From DASQFU01 sp035632955 (GTDB lineage Bacteria > Eisenbacteria > RBG-16-71-46), in assembly GCA_035632955.1 (NCBI GenBank), contig DASQFU010000008.1:1-64000 (forward strand): DNA of 64,000 nucleotides, written 5' to 3'. The notes under the pieces were generated by a model. It saw only the letters and a list, made by a program, of their open reading frames with translations. It was not told where the DNA came from and did no database searches. A program made the position numbers and the translations under genes. Of this stretch, positions 17,091 to 25,331 are shown one piece after another (the first letter of the stretch is position 1; each line of letters opens with the position of its first letter).

Positions 17091-17906
17091 TCAGCGCGCT
17101 GCCATCAGCGCGTTGATCTCGTCGTAGGTCATTCCCTGACCGGCCACGGCTTCCGAGGCTCCATTCCGCAGGAAGTCCTTCGCCATTTGCGCGATTCGCC
17201 CGAGGGTGGCTCGGGCCATACCCGAGCCCGCGCTCAAGCGCCGGACGCCGAGCGCCTGGAGCTCCGCCGCCGCGGGCAGGCCGCGCAGCGCCAGAACGTT
17301 CACGGGCAACGGCACCGCCGACGTGATCGCCCGGATCTCGGCGGGGTCCACGATCGCGGGGACGAAGATCCCGTCCGCGCCGGCGGCACGATAGCGTTCG
17401 GCGCGAGCGAGCATCTCGCCGACCCGCCGCGCCTCGGTGACGAGGCCGAGCAGGTAGACGTCCGTGCGCGCGTTCACGAATAGGTCGACGCCTAGCCGCG
17501 CGCTCGCGCGCTTCACCGCCTCGATCTTGGCGCACAGCAGGTCCGGCTCGCCCGTGCCGTCTTCGAGGTTGATGCCGACCGCTCCAGCGTCGATCAAGCG
17601 GGCGACGGTTTCGCCGACGGTCGCTGGATCGTTCGCATAGCCGCCTTCGGCGTCCACACTGAGCGGCACACTCACGACCCGCGCGATGTCCGCAACGGTC
17701 GCCGCCAGCAGCGGCACCGGAAGCAAGTCTCCGTCGGCGTAGCCGTGGGACCACGCCACTCCCGCGCTGGTGGTCGCGAGGGCTTTGGCGCCCAGGCTCT
17801 CGACCAACCGTGCGCTGCCGGCGTCCCAGACATTGGCGAGGACGAGCAATCCCTGTGCATGCAGCCGATGAAACACTTCGGCAGAGGTCGCGTCCTTCGT
17901 GGGCAT
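17091..17906 (-). CDS. Isocitrate lyase/PEP mutase family protein
   Basis: 271 aa, a single TIM barrel. Motifs typical of the family are VLANVWDAGSARLVESLG (22-39), the Mg-binding SVDAEGGYAN near 83, GINLEDGT near 115, and FVNARTDVYL near 143. It lacks the KKCGH catalytic loop of true isocitrate lyases, so it is one of the broad group that includes oxaloacetate decarboxylases, carboxy-PEP mutases and 2,3-dimethylmalate lyases. Substrate specificity cannot be read from the sequence. The ATG at 17906 has AAAGGA upstream. A GC-rich inverted repeat (17084-17089 with 17094-17099) straddles its stop codon and could help end transcription. The next gene upstream on the same strand is a lipoprotein 34 bp away. 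Confidence 0.88.
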   Translation of the reverse strand: MPTKDATSAEVFHRLHAQGLLVLANVWDAGSARLVESLGAKALATTSAGVAWSHGYADGDLLPVPLLAATVADIARVVSVPLSVDAEGGYANDPATVGETVARLIDAGAVGINLEDGTGEPDLLCAKIEAVKRASARLGVDLFVNARTDVYLLGLVTEARRVGEMLARAERYRAAGADGIFVPAIVDPAEIRAITSAVPLPVNVLALRGLPAAAELQALGVRRLSAGSGMARATLGRIAQMAKDFLRNGASEAVAGQGMTYDEINALMAAR

Positions 17907-17940
17907 GGTGGCGTTCCTTTCTCGGCTGTGCCGGTTTCGC

Positions 17941-18396
17941 TCAGGGGCATTCGAGCGACGATGCGAGCTGGCGCGCCTTGCGCGCCATCGACTCCGCGCG
18001 CCACAGCTCGTCGCGTTTCAGCGCCGCGCGCGCCTGCACGAGCAGACTCCGTGTGCTCTCGACCACCGACTCCTGGTCGGGCAACAGGGTGCGCGCGAGG
18101 CAGCGCTTGACCGCGCGCGACGCAGAGGTCGTGTCCGCGACGATCCGCGTCAAGGACCGCTTGCGAGCGGCGGGCGTCATGATGGTCTCGACGGCTGCCG
18201 CCGGTCGCGGCGAGGACGGGGTCGTGGCCGGCGTGCGCTTGGGCCTGGCGGCGACGGTGTCGGGCTCCGGCGGCGGTTGGGTCGGGGTCGGGCGCGATTC
18301 GATCGGAACCCCCTGCGGGCGCCGCGGCGCATGAGCGCACGACACGGCACCAATGGCGAGCGCGAGCACGACGACGAGACGAACTTGGAGCGACAT
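17941..18396 (-). CDS. Putative lipoprotein, unknown function
   Basis: 151 aa, not recognised. The start at 18396 is chosen because GGGAGG lies just upstream and an export signal begins there (MSLQVRLVVVLALAIGAVSC), with a plausible lipobox ending in Cys20. A proline/threonine-rich linker (about 25-65) leads to a helical, Arg/Ala-rich C-terminal domain (RSLLVQARAALKRDELWRAESMARKARQLASSLEC) that looks TPR-like or coiled. It may share a transcript with the PEP-mutase-family gene downstream (34-bp gap). The call rests on reading-frame quality, signal and ribosome site; function is open. Confidence 0.65.
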   Translation of the reverse strand: MSLQVRLVVVLALAIGAVSCAHAPRRPQGVPIESRPTPTQPPPEPDTVAARPKRTPATTPSSPRPAAAVETIMTPAARKRSLTRIVADTTSASRAVKRCLARTLLPDQESVVESTRSLLVQARAALKRDELWRAESMARKARQLASSLECP

Positions 18397-18902
18397 CGAC
18401 CTCCCTATCGAGACGGATCCGGAATCTCGAAGACCGGCGATCTTACCGAGTGCGCGCCAGAAGGAGCGAATGGAAGTCCGGGCAGGGGGTTTTCGCCGAC
18501 GTTTGTCGCGAGGTCCCGATTGTTTACCCGACATGAACTAGGCGAACAGGATCGCAGAAAATCATCCGAGTGAATGGTTGCGCGCGAGCGGATCGTCGAC
18601 GATCATGCGGCCCTGAGCGGTTGGTCGACCTCGGTGGAGCCTGGAGAGACTTGTGGGGAGCGGCTCCTTCCGAGAATCATTCCACCCGTTCGGGATCGCG
18701 AGCCGTCGACCCGACGAGCGACCTTCTCGTCGGGCTCGGCGGCTTCGCACTTTTCCGCCGCCGGGTTCCGGTTTCGCCGCGCAACGCCGCGCCGGCGCGC
18801 ATTCCCCCGCCGATTGTGCCCGGGTCGCCCAACCTCCTACAATCCTCGGACTTTATCGCGCCCACCCGCTGTCGGTCCTGTCGCGGAGCGCCACCGGTCC
18901 GC
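18397..18902. other. 506-bp intergenic region, no gene recognised
   Basis: This is divergent space between the lipoprotein (minus) and the glycosyltransferase (plus), so it should hold their promoters. It contains a perfect 14-bp palindrome (18591-18604, core TCGA) that could be a regulator site. Open frames crossing it show no recognisable protein features. Confidence 0.5.
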
Positions 18903-19760
18903 ATGCTGCTTTCCACCGTCATCGTCGGCTACTGGTCCCGAGCGCCGCTGCTCGAGTGCTTGCGCTCGCTCGGCGAGCAGGCCAATGACTTCGCGGCCGA
19001 AACGGTGGTCGTGGACAACGCGTCGGGCGACGGCACGCTGGACGCGGTCGCCGAGAGCCATCCGGCCGTGCGCCGGATCGCCAACTCCGAGAACGTCGGC
19101 TACGCCCGAGCCGTCAACCAAGGCATCGCCGCAACCACGGGCGAGTACGTGCTGGTCATGAACCCGGACTGCGAGCTGCGGCCCGGGGCGCTCGTTGCTC
19201 TGATCGATCATCTGAGCCGGAATCCCGGCGTCGCGATCGCCGGGCCCAGGATCCTCAATCCGGACGGCTCGCTGGAATACTCGGCGCGCTCGTTTCCCGA
19301 CCATCTGACGTTCCTGTTCAACCGCTACTCGCTCCTCACCCGCTGGTTTCCGAACAATCCCTACTCCCGCCGCTACCTGCTGACGGACTGGGACCACGCG
19401 TCGGTGCGCGGCGTGGACTGGCTCTCGGGCGCCTGCCTGATGGTGCGCCGCGAAGCGATCGCCCGCGTCGGGCCGATGGACGAGCAGTTCTTCATGTTCA
19501 ACGAGGACGTCGATTGGTGCCGGCGGATGAAGCTCGCCGGCTGGGGCGTGGTCTACGTTCCGGGCGCCGTGGTCGTGCACCACGTCGGCGCGAGCCGGAG
19601 CCGGGTGGCGTCCAAGGTGATCTTCGAGCGGCACCGCGGCATGATCCACTATTTCCACAAGCACCATCCGACCAACCCGGTCATGCAGGCGCTGGCCGAT
19701 GGCGCCATCTTGCTGCGCGCGGGTCTGATGATGACCGCGAACGCCCTGCGGCCGCGCTGA
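18903..19760 (+). CDS. GT2 glycosyltransferase (rhamnosyltransferase-like)
   Basis: 285 aa, GT-A fold. It starts with STVIVGYWSRAPLLECLRSL (4-23). VVVDNASGDGT and NVGYARAVNQGI are the nucleotide-sugar binding blocks, and MNPDCELRPGALVALIDHL holds the DxD-equivalent. ACLMVRREAI and MDEQFFMFNEDVDWCRRMKLAGW match WbbL-type and dTDP-rhamnosyltransferase-like enzymes that elongate lipid-linked sugars in O-antigen or exopolysaccharide synthesis. No transmembrane segment is evident, so it is likely a peripheral membrane enzyme. It lies two bases before the WecA-like gene, so they are almost certainly co-transcribed and act on the same undecaprenyl-linked glycan. The start codon is chosen by the family's N-terminal pattern. 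Confidence 0.9.
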   Translation: MLLSTVIVGYWSRAPLLECLRSLGEQANDFAAETVVVDNASGDGTLDAVAESHPAVRRIANSENVGYARAVNQGIAATTGEYVLVMNPDCELRPGALVALIDHLSRNPGVAIAGPRILNPDGSLEYSARSFPDHLTFLFNRYSLLTRWFPNNPYSRRYLLTDWDHASVRGVDWLSGACLMVRREAIARVGPMDEQFFMFNEDVDWCRRMKLAGWGVVYVPGAVVVHHVGASRSRVASKVIFERHRGMIHYFHKHHPTNPVMQALADGAILLRAGLMMTANALRPR

Positions 19761-19762
19761 CG

Positions 19763-20842
19763 ATGCGCATTCCCTATTCGCTGCTGCTGGCGCTCGCCGC
19801 GTTCGCGCTGTCGCTGATCCTGACGCCGCTGGTGCGAACACTCGCGCGCCGGCTCGGCGCGCTCGACCGGCCGGGCCCGCGCCGCATTCACGCCGAGCCG
19901 GTGCCGACGCTCGGCGGTCTCGCGTTCGCGGCGGCCGTGCTCGCCGTGGTCTGGGGCGCGTACGCGCTCCCCGGGCCGGCGCGCCTGCTCGAGATCCGCC
20001 CGATCGTCGGCTTCACGCTCGCGACCCTGCCGATCCTGGCGCTCGGCGTACTCGACGACCTGCGCGGCGCTCCGCCCTGGCTCAAGCTCGCGGTCCAGGC
20101 TCTGGCGAGCGTGATTCTGTTCCAGTTCGGCTACGGCGTTCCGACCATCACGAATCCGTTCGATGGGCCGATCGAGACGGGAGCCTTGAACCTGCCGCTG
20201 ACGGTGGCCTGGGTGCTGATCGTGATCAACGCGATCAACCTGATCGACGGGCTCGACGGCCTGGCGGCCGGCGTGGTGGCGATCGCCGCCGGGACGCTGT
20301 GGGTAGTCGCGCGCACCCACGCCGATTTCTACGTGATGTTCCTGTGCGCGCCCCTGATCGGCGCGATGCTCGGCTTCCTGCGCTACAACTTTCCCCCGGC
20401 CCGCATCTTCATGGGCGACACCGGCAGCCATTTTCTCGGCCTGATGCTGGCGGCGGTGTCACTGCTCGAGAATCGCAAGGGGACGGCGACCGTGACGCTG
20501 CTGTTCCCGCTGGTAGCGATGGGCGTGCCGATCGCCGACGGCGCGCTGGCCTTCGTCCGCCGTCTGCTCAAGGGCCAGCCGGTGTTCCGCGCCGACAGCG
20601 AGCACGTCCACCACCGGCTCTTGCGGCTCGGCCTCTCGCCGCGCAACGCGGTGCTCGTGCTTTGGTACTTGAGCGGCTATCTCGGGCTGCTCGCGGTCGC
20701 CCTGTCGGCGCTGCCGCGCTCGCACGCCTGGCTGATCGTGCTGCTGCTGGCGCTCGGCCTGTTCTTCGCATTCGAGGTGCTGGAGTTCATCGACCGCCGG
20801 CTCTCGGAGCGCGGACCGGGGTCGGATCCCCGCGATCGCTAG
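19763..20842 (+). CDS. WecA/MraY-family undecaprenyl-phosphate sugar-1-phosphate transferase
   Basis: 359 aa, about ten or eleven membrane helices. All hallmark cytosolic-loop motifs are present: HAEPVPTLGGLAF (48-60), the Mg-binding LGVLDDLRG, the catalytic NLIDGLDGLAAG, FMGDTGSHFLG, and the carbohydrate-recognition HVHHRLLRLGLS. The HHR loop and absence of MraY-specific residues favour the WecA/TagO branch. It transfers a HexNAc-1-phosphate from a UDP-sugar to undecaprenyl phosphate, the first step of O-antigen, enterobacterial common antigen or teichoic-like glycans. The upstream GT2 would add a following sugar. The ATG at 19763 follows the GT stop by two bases. Confidence 0.93.
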   Translation: MRIPYSLLLALAAFALSLILTPLVRTLARRLGALDRPGPRRIHAEPVPTLGGLAFAAAVLAVVWGAYALPGPARLLEIRPIVGFTLATLPILALGVLDDLRGAPPWLKLAVQALASVILFQFGYGVPTITNPFDGPIETGALNLPLTVAWVLIVINAINLIDGLDGLAAGVVAIAAGTLWVVARTHADFYVMFLCAPLIGAMLGFLRYNFPPARIFMGDTGSHFLGLMLAAVSLLENRKGTATVTLLFPLVAMGVPIADGALAFVRRLLKGQPVFRADSEHVHHRLLRLGLSPRNAVLVLWYLSGYLGLLAVALSALPRSHAWLIVLLLALGLFFAFEVLEFIDRRLSERGPGSDPRDR

Positions 20843-21106
20843 CTGACGGTCGGCGGGCGGGACGAAGGCTCCGCGACCTCGGGGACCTTCCACCCACCGC
20901 CACCTCCCGATCGCGACCTTGCCCCGGCCCGCGCCCCCGGCCGCCACGGGAGCGCGGGCACTGACAGCGAGCGCACGCGTTCCAAAGCACCGCGCGTGCC
21001 GGAGCCGCGGACGCGGTAACCGTCGATCGGGGTCGGTGGATGGAGCTCGGCGCCGGCGGGCCGACGCCGGACGTCGGACGGGACTGTCGGGCGGGCGACG
21101 CGCCGA

Positions 21107-21712
21107 TCAGAAGAAGCGCGAGTAGCTGAGCTTGGCGCTCCACAGCGTGGCGCTGCTCGTGGTCGAGGGGAACGCGGGATTGGTGCTCTTCGCGTCGGTT
21201 TCGAGCGCCATTCGCCAATCGACGCCGAGCAGGCTGCGATCGCTGATCACCGCATTGAACCCGCCCGACACGTAACCGCCGTTGCGCACCTGCGTCCCGT
21301 CGGTGCCGGTGCGGTACATCTTGTGGAAGAAGGCCCCGGCGCCGAGTGCGAGGTAGGGCCGCAACGAGGTCGGCCATTTGAAGTGGCGCGAGATCTCCGC
21401 GGTGAAGGGGATCGCGATCTCGGAAGCGCTCCCGAACCGGCCGAGCAGCTCGTGATGTACGTGGCCGCCGACCGCCCATTTCGTGCTCAAAAAGTGCTGA
21501 AAACCGAATCCATAGCCACCGATCCCGTTGGGCGCGCCCTCGACCCCCGACTTCGCGTATCCGCCGCGTACCGAGATCCAGTTCGCGCCGCCCGACCAGG
21601 GATCGCCTTCGGCGGCGGGCGCGGGCGAGGCCAGTGCGATGACGCCAACCAGCAAGGACGCGGCGAGCGCGCACACGCACACTCTGGGAGACATCGCAGA
21701 CGCTCGGATCAT
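21107..21712 (-). CDS. Outer-membrane beta-barrel protein
   Basis: 201 aa. The ATG at 21712 is preceded by AGGGG and opens a signal peptide (SPRVCVCALAASLLVGVIALASPAPA). The mature part alternates short amphipathic strands (NWISVRGGYAKSG, YGFGFQHFL, WAVGGHVHHEL, FTAEISRHF, YLALGAGAFFHKM, YVSGGFNAVI) and ends with Ser-Arg-Phe-Phe, a normal barrel-assembly signal. This is the OmpA/OmpW-like eight-strand pattern; no ligand or function is apparent. It is transcribed divergently from the acetyltransferase. The 264 bp after its stop (20843-21106) contain nothing recognisable. Confidence 0.8.
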   Translation of the reverse strand: MIRASAMSPRVCVCALAASLLVGVIALASPAPAAEGDPWSGGANWISVRGGYAKSGVEGAPNGIGGYGFGFQHFLSTKWAVGGHVHHELLGRFGSASEIAIPFTAEISRHFKWPTSLRPYLALGAGAFFHKMYRTGTDGTQVRNGGYVSGGFNAVISDRSLLGVDWRMALETDAKSTNPAFPSTTSSATLWSAKLSYSRFF

Positions 21713-21842
21713 GTTTCCCCTCGAGCCCGGTCGGCAAAGCAAGGCGCGAACGCTACCCCACCGGCTCACGACAAGCAACGTTTCCGCCCGCCGTCGCGCA
21801 ATCGCGCTTTTCCTCGGGCGAGCAGTTCGGTAGGTTGCGAGC

Positions 21843-23105
21843 ATGACGCCCCACCGTCCTCCGCGCTCGCCGGCGATCCGCTACCGGCCCGCGCGACGAA
21901 CCGATGTCGAGACGCTGGCAGACCTCGCGACCCGCGCCTACCGTGTCGCCAGCATCGAGAAGCGGCGCGAGTTCTACACCGACCACCCGCGTTTCGGGCT
22001 GCGCGACGTCCGCGTCGCGGAGCTGGATGGTCTGATCGTCGCTTCGCTGGTTCTCTATCCGCTGACCGCGCTCGTGCGTGGCCGGCGCATGCCGCTGACC
22101 GGCGTCGGCTCGGTCGCGGTGTCGCCGGAGCATCGGCGGCGCGGCGTCGGCGAGGCGTTGTTGCGCGCCGCGCTGCGCGAGATGCGCCAGCGCGGCAATC
22201 ACGTCTCGGCCCTGTACGCGTTTCGCGATTCCTACTATCGCAAGCTCGGCTACGGCGTGTTCGAGATCGTGCACCAGCTCGCGGTCTCGTCGGCCAATTT
22301 GCTGCCCTCGGAGGAGGCGCGGCGGGTGCGCCGGCTGATGCTGCCCGACCGCTCCGCGGTGCAGGAGCTGTACGAGCGGGTCGCGCTCGACGGCCACTTC
22401 GCGCTCGCCCGCACTCCGGAATGGTGGTCCCAACGCCTGTGGACCTATCCCGGCGAGTGGGTGGTGTACGAGGGACGCCGGCGCGGTCAGATCGAGGGTT
22501 ATCTCTATTACGAGGTCGAGAACTCGCGCGGGCCGTTCCGGTTGGCGATCACGCTCGGTGAGTTCGTCGCCGCCACACCGCAGGCGCACCGCGGTCTGGT
22601 CGGCCATCTGGCGACGCTCGCCGATCAGGTCGAAGAGATGCACTACGGTGCGCCGGCGGACAACGCGTGGCTGACGTTGTTGCGCACCTCGCAGAATCTG
22701 CGTCCGGGCGCCGAGATCGGCGCGTACCACGATACCGGCGGGGTCGCGAACGGGGCGATGCTGCGCATCACCGACGTCAAGGGCGCGCTCGAGCTGTTGC
22801 CGCTGCCGCCGGCCGCGCGCGGCGAGATCGCGCTCGAGGTCGACGATCCGGTGCTCGCCCCCAACGCGCGCTCGTACCGGGTCGTGGCTCGCGAGGGACG
22901 GTTGCGCGTCGGCGCCGAGACCAAGCGCGGCGCGCCGCGTCTCAAGGCGCCAGTCGATGTGCTCGCGCAACTCTACGCCGGGACCCTGGCGCCGACCCGC
23001 GCCGCGGAGGCGGGACTGATCGAGGCCGGCGATGGGGCCGACGAGATCGCCGAGTCCTGGTTCCGCTCCCCGCCGGCGTTCCTCTACCAGTTCAACGCGT
23101 TCTGA
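21843..23105 (+). CDS. Eis-like GNAT N-acetyltransferase
   Basis: 420 aa, the usual length of Eis-family proteins. An N-terminal GNAT domain (about 10-150) has the acetyl-CoA pyrophosphate loop in VAVSPEHRRRGVGEALLRAAL (around 92-112). A second GNAT-like domain and a C-terminal sterol-carrier-like domain follow, ending in RSPPAFLYQFNAF. In Eis the free C-terminal carboxylate acts as catalytic base and ends in Phe, as here. Enhanced intracellular survival (Eis) enzymes acetylate amines on aminoglycosides, peptides or polyamines; the natural substrate here is unknown. It is followed 14 bp later by a thioesterase gene. Confidence 0.88.
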   Translation: MTPHRPPRSPAIRYRPARRTDVETLADLATRAYRVASIEKRREFYTDHPRFGLRDVRVAELDGLIVASLVLYPLTALVRGRRMPLTGVGSVAVSPEHRRRGVGEALLRAALREMRQRGNHVSALYAFRDSYYRKLGYGVFEIVHQLAVSSANLLPSEEARRVRRLMLPDRSAVQELYERVALDGHFALARTPEWWSQRLWTYPGEWVVYEGRRRGQIEGYLYYEVENSRGPFRLAITLGEFVAATPQAHRGLVGHLATLADQVEEMHYGAPADNAWLTLLRTSQNLRPGAEIGAYHDTGGVANGAMLRITDVKGALELLPLPPAARGEIALEVDDPVLAPNARSYRVVAREGRLRVGAETKRGAPRLKAPVDVLAQLYAGTLAPTRAAEAGLIEAGDGADEIAESWFRSPPAFLYQFNAF

Positions 23106-23119
23106 CCGGCGGGGACGCG

Positions 23120-23566
23120 GTGGCGCGCGGCGACTTCAAGGTGCATCACGATCTGCATCCGCGCTTCCGCGACACCGACGCGATGGGCCACATCAACAAC
23201 GCGGTGTACGTGACGTATCTCGAGGTCGCGCGCCAGGCGTATTGGGCGCGGCTCACGGGCGGTGCCGACTACCGCGCGGTCCCGTTCATTCTCGCCCACG
23301 TGCGCTGCGACTTTCGCTCCGAGGCGCTGGTCGACGAAGTGCTCGAGGCCGGCATCCGCTGCGAGTGGATCGGCACGCGGTCGTTCGCGTTCAGGTACGA
23401 GATCCGCGAGAAATCGTCCGGGCGCATGGTCGTCGAAGCCACGTCCATCCAGGTGTGCTACGACTACACGGCCAAGGCGACGATCGAGATGCCCGCGGAG
23501 CTTCGCCGCCAGGTCGAAGCGTTTGAAGGTCGCAGCCTCGCGCGCGAGGCGGAGGTCAAGCGATGA
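23120..23566 (+). CDS. Acyl-CoA thioesterase, 4HBT hotdog fold
   Basis: 148 aa. FRDTDAMGHINNAVYVTYLEVAR (16-38) is the 4-hydroxybenzoyl-CoA thioesterase signature with the catalytic aspartate, and CEWIGTRSFAFRYEIRE is the central hotdog strand region. It hydrolyses acyl-CoA or acyl-ACP thioesters in the cytoplasm; the acyl chain is not predictable. The start is the GTG at 23120, with GGGGA six bases upstream; no better ATG precedes the catalytic block. It overlaps the next gene by 4 bp (ATGA). Confidence 0.88.
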   Translation: MARGDFKVHHDLHPRFRDTDAMGHINNAVYVTYLEVARQAYWARLTGGADYRAVPFILAHVRCDFRSEALVDEVLEAGIRCEWIGTRSFAFRYEIREKSSGRMVVEATSIQVCYDYTAKATIEMPAELRRQVEAFEGRSLAREAEVKR

Positions 23567-23889
23567 GTCGTGCTGCAAAGAAGTCCGCTGCATCGGGCGC
23601 GCGATCGGGCGCGGCGCTCTCCCGCCGGCGCTTCATGGGCCTGCTCGCCGCAAGCTCGGCCGCGCTCGCCACCGGAGAGTGGTCCATGCCGGCGGCCGAC
23701 GCTGCAACCGCGACCGCCCGGCCCACCGCCTCGAAGCGTCTCTCGAAAGCCGCACGTGCCGACCTCGAGCAGCAGAAGCAGTACGCCCGCCAGGCGTTGA
23801 AGACGATCCGCGAGTTCCCGCTTCCCTCCGGCAGCGAGCCGGCGTTCGTCTTCATGCCGCTCAAGCCGGCCCGGACTCGGCGGGGCTGA
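23563..23889 (+). CDS. Small Tat-signal protein coupled to an amidase
   Basis: 108 aa, family uncertain. Residues 20-47 form a twin-arginine signal (LSRRRFMGLLAASSAALA). The ~60-residue mature part is helical and polar (KAARADLEQQKQYARQALKTIREFPLPSG) and ends with SEPAFVFMPLKP. The ATG overlaps the thioesterase stop by four bases, and the amidase starts three bases after its own stop, so all three are coupled. Small Tat-signal partners next to a larger enzyme lacking its own signal can act as export chaperone subunits, as in gluconate dehydrogenase gamma subunits. Whether that holds here is an inference. Confidence 0.75.
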   Translation: MSRAAKKSAASGARSGAALSRRRFMGLLAASSAALATGEWSMPAADAATATARPTASKRLSKAARADLEQQKQYARQALKTIREFPLPSGSEPAFVFMPLKPARTRRG

Positions 23890-23891
23890 TC

Positions 23892-25319
23892 GTGCTCGGC
23901 GACGACGTCCTCGAGCTGAGCACGGGCGAGCTCGCGAATCGGATCAAAGCGCGCAAGCTCTCGCCGGTCGAGCTGACCGAGTCGTACCTCGCGCGCATCG
24001 CCCGGCACAACGGCCAGCTCAACGCGTTCGAGACCTTGACCGAGGATCTGGCCCTGGCCCAGGCGCGCGCGGCCGAGAGCGAGATCGGCGCCGGGCGCTA
24101 TCGCGGTCCGCTGCACGGCATTCCCTACGGCGCCAAGGATCTGCTCGCGACCGCCGGCATCCGCACCGGCTGGGGCGCTCGTCCGACGCGTGACCAGGTG
24201 TTCGACGCCGACGCGACCGTGATCCGCAAGCTGCGCGAAGCGGGCGCGGTGCTGCTCGGCAAGCTGGCGATGGTCGAGCTCGCGGGCGGCCTCGGCTATC
24301 GCTTCGCCGGCGCCTCGGTGAGCGGCCCGGGCCGCAATCCCTGGGACACGTCGCGCTGGACCGGCGGCTCCTCGTCGGGATCCGGCGCGGCGGTCGCGGC
24401 GGCTCTGGTCGGGTTCGCGATCGGCACCGAGACCTGGGGCTCGATCCTCTGCCCCTCCGCATTCTGCGGCATCACCGGACTGCGCCCAACGTACGGTCGC
24501 GTGAGTCGCGCGGGAGCGATGGCGTGCTCGTGGAGCTACGACAAGATCGGGCCGCTCGCGCGCGCGGCGAGCGACTGCCGGCTGGTCCTGCAAGCGATCG
24601 CGGGCCCCGACCCGGACGACCCTTCGAGCTCGAGCGAGCCGGTCCGTCTCGAAGCGCGCGACGCCAAGCCGCTCAAGCAGGTCCGCGCGGCCCGGATTCC
24701 GCTCGACTTTGCCAAAGGCGGCGAGCGCGAAGTGGAGACTGCGTTCGATCGGGCGGTCGACGATCTGCGCGCGGCAGGACTGCGGATCGTGGACGCCGAA
24801 CTGCCCGTGTTTCCGGCCGCAGAGGTGGCCGGCGTGCTGATCGCGGCGGAGGCGATCTCGAGCTTCGAGACGCTGTATCGCAACGGCCGCGTGCACGAGC
24901 TGTCGGACACGTTCGCCCCCTACCAGCCGGACGTGATCGCACCCGTGAGCGGAGCCGACCTCGTCAAGGCGTGGCGCATGCGCCGGGCGTTGCAGGAGGA
25001 GATGGCGCGCTTCTTCGGCCGCTACGACGTGATCGTGACCCCGAACTTCACGACCACAGCACCGCTCGTGAGCGCCGATCTCACGCAGGCGCTGGCGTCC
25101 TACACCGACCCGGTCGGCGCCGTCGGCAACACGTGCGGTCTGCCCGCGATCGCGCTGCCGTGCGGATTCGGCCAGGGTCACATGCCGATCGGGTTCCAGA
25201 TCGTCGCCGCTCCGTTCGAAGAAGCGACGCTGCTCTCGCTCGGAGAGCTGTACCAGCAGCGCACCGGCTTCCATCGCGAGCGGCCGGCGCTCGCGGCGCC
25301 GGCGCCCACCCGCGACTGA
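23892..25319 (+). CDS. Amidase-signature (AS) family hydrolase
   Basis: 475 aa. The Ser-cisSer-Lys triad is recognisable: Lys82 in HGIPYGAKDLL, the cis-Ser in TGGSSSGSG (157-165), and the nucleophile Ser184 in GTETWGSILCPSA. It resembles GatA-like amidases but there is no gatB or gatC beside it, so a free amidase acting on a small amide is more likely. The start is taken as the GTG at 23892; no ATG precedes the first conserved helix. It has no signal peptide of its own, while the coupled upstream gene has a Tat signal. Stop to the next gene (convergent) is 12 bp. Confidence 0.88.
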   Translation: MLGDDVLELSTGELANRIKARKLSPVELTESYLARIARHNGQLNAFETLTEDLALAQARAAESEIGAGRYRGPLHGIPYGAKDLLATAGIRTGWGARPTRDQVFDADATVIRKLREAGAVLLGKLAMVELAGGLGYRFAGASVSGPGRNPWDTSRWTGGSSSGSGAAVAAALVGFAIGTETWGSILCPSAFCGITGLRPTYGRVSRAGAMACSWSYDKIGPLARAASDCRLVLQAIAGPDPDDPSSSSEPVRLEARDAKPLKQVRAARIPLDFAKGGEREVETAFDRAVDDLRAAGLRIVDAELPVFPAAEVAGVLIAAEAISSFETLYRNGRVHELSDTFAPYQPDVIAPVSGADLVKAWRMRRALQEEMARFFGRYDVIVTPNFTTTAPLVSADLTQALASYTDPVGAVGNTCGLPAIALPCGFGQGHMPIGFQIVAAPFEEATLLSLGELYQQRTGFHRERPALAAPAPTRD

Positions 25320-25331
25320 TGGTCGAATGCG

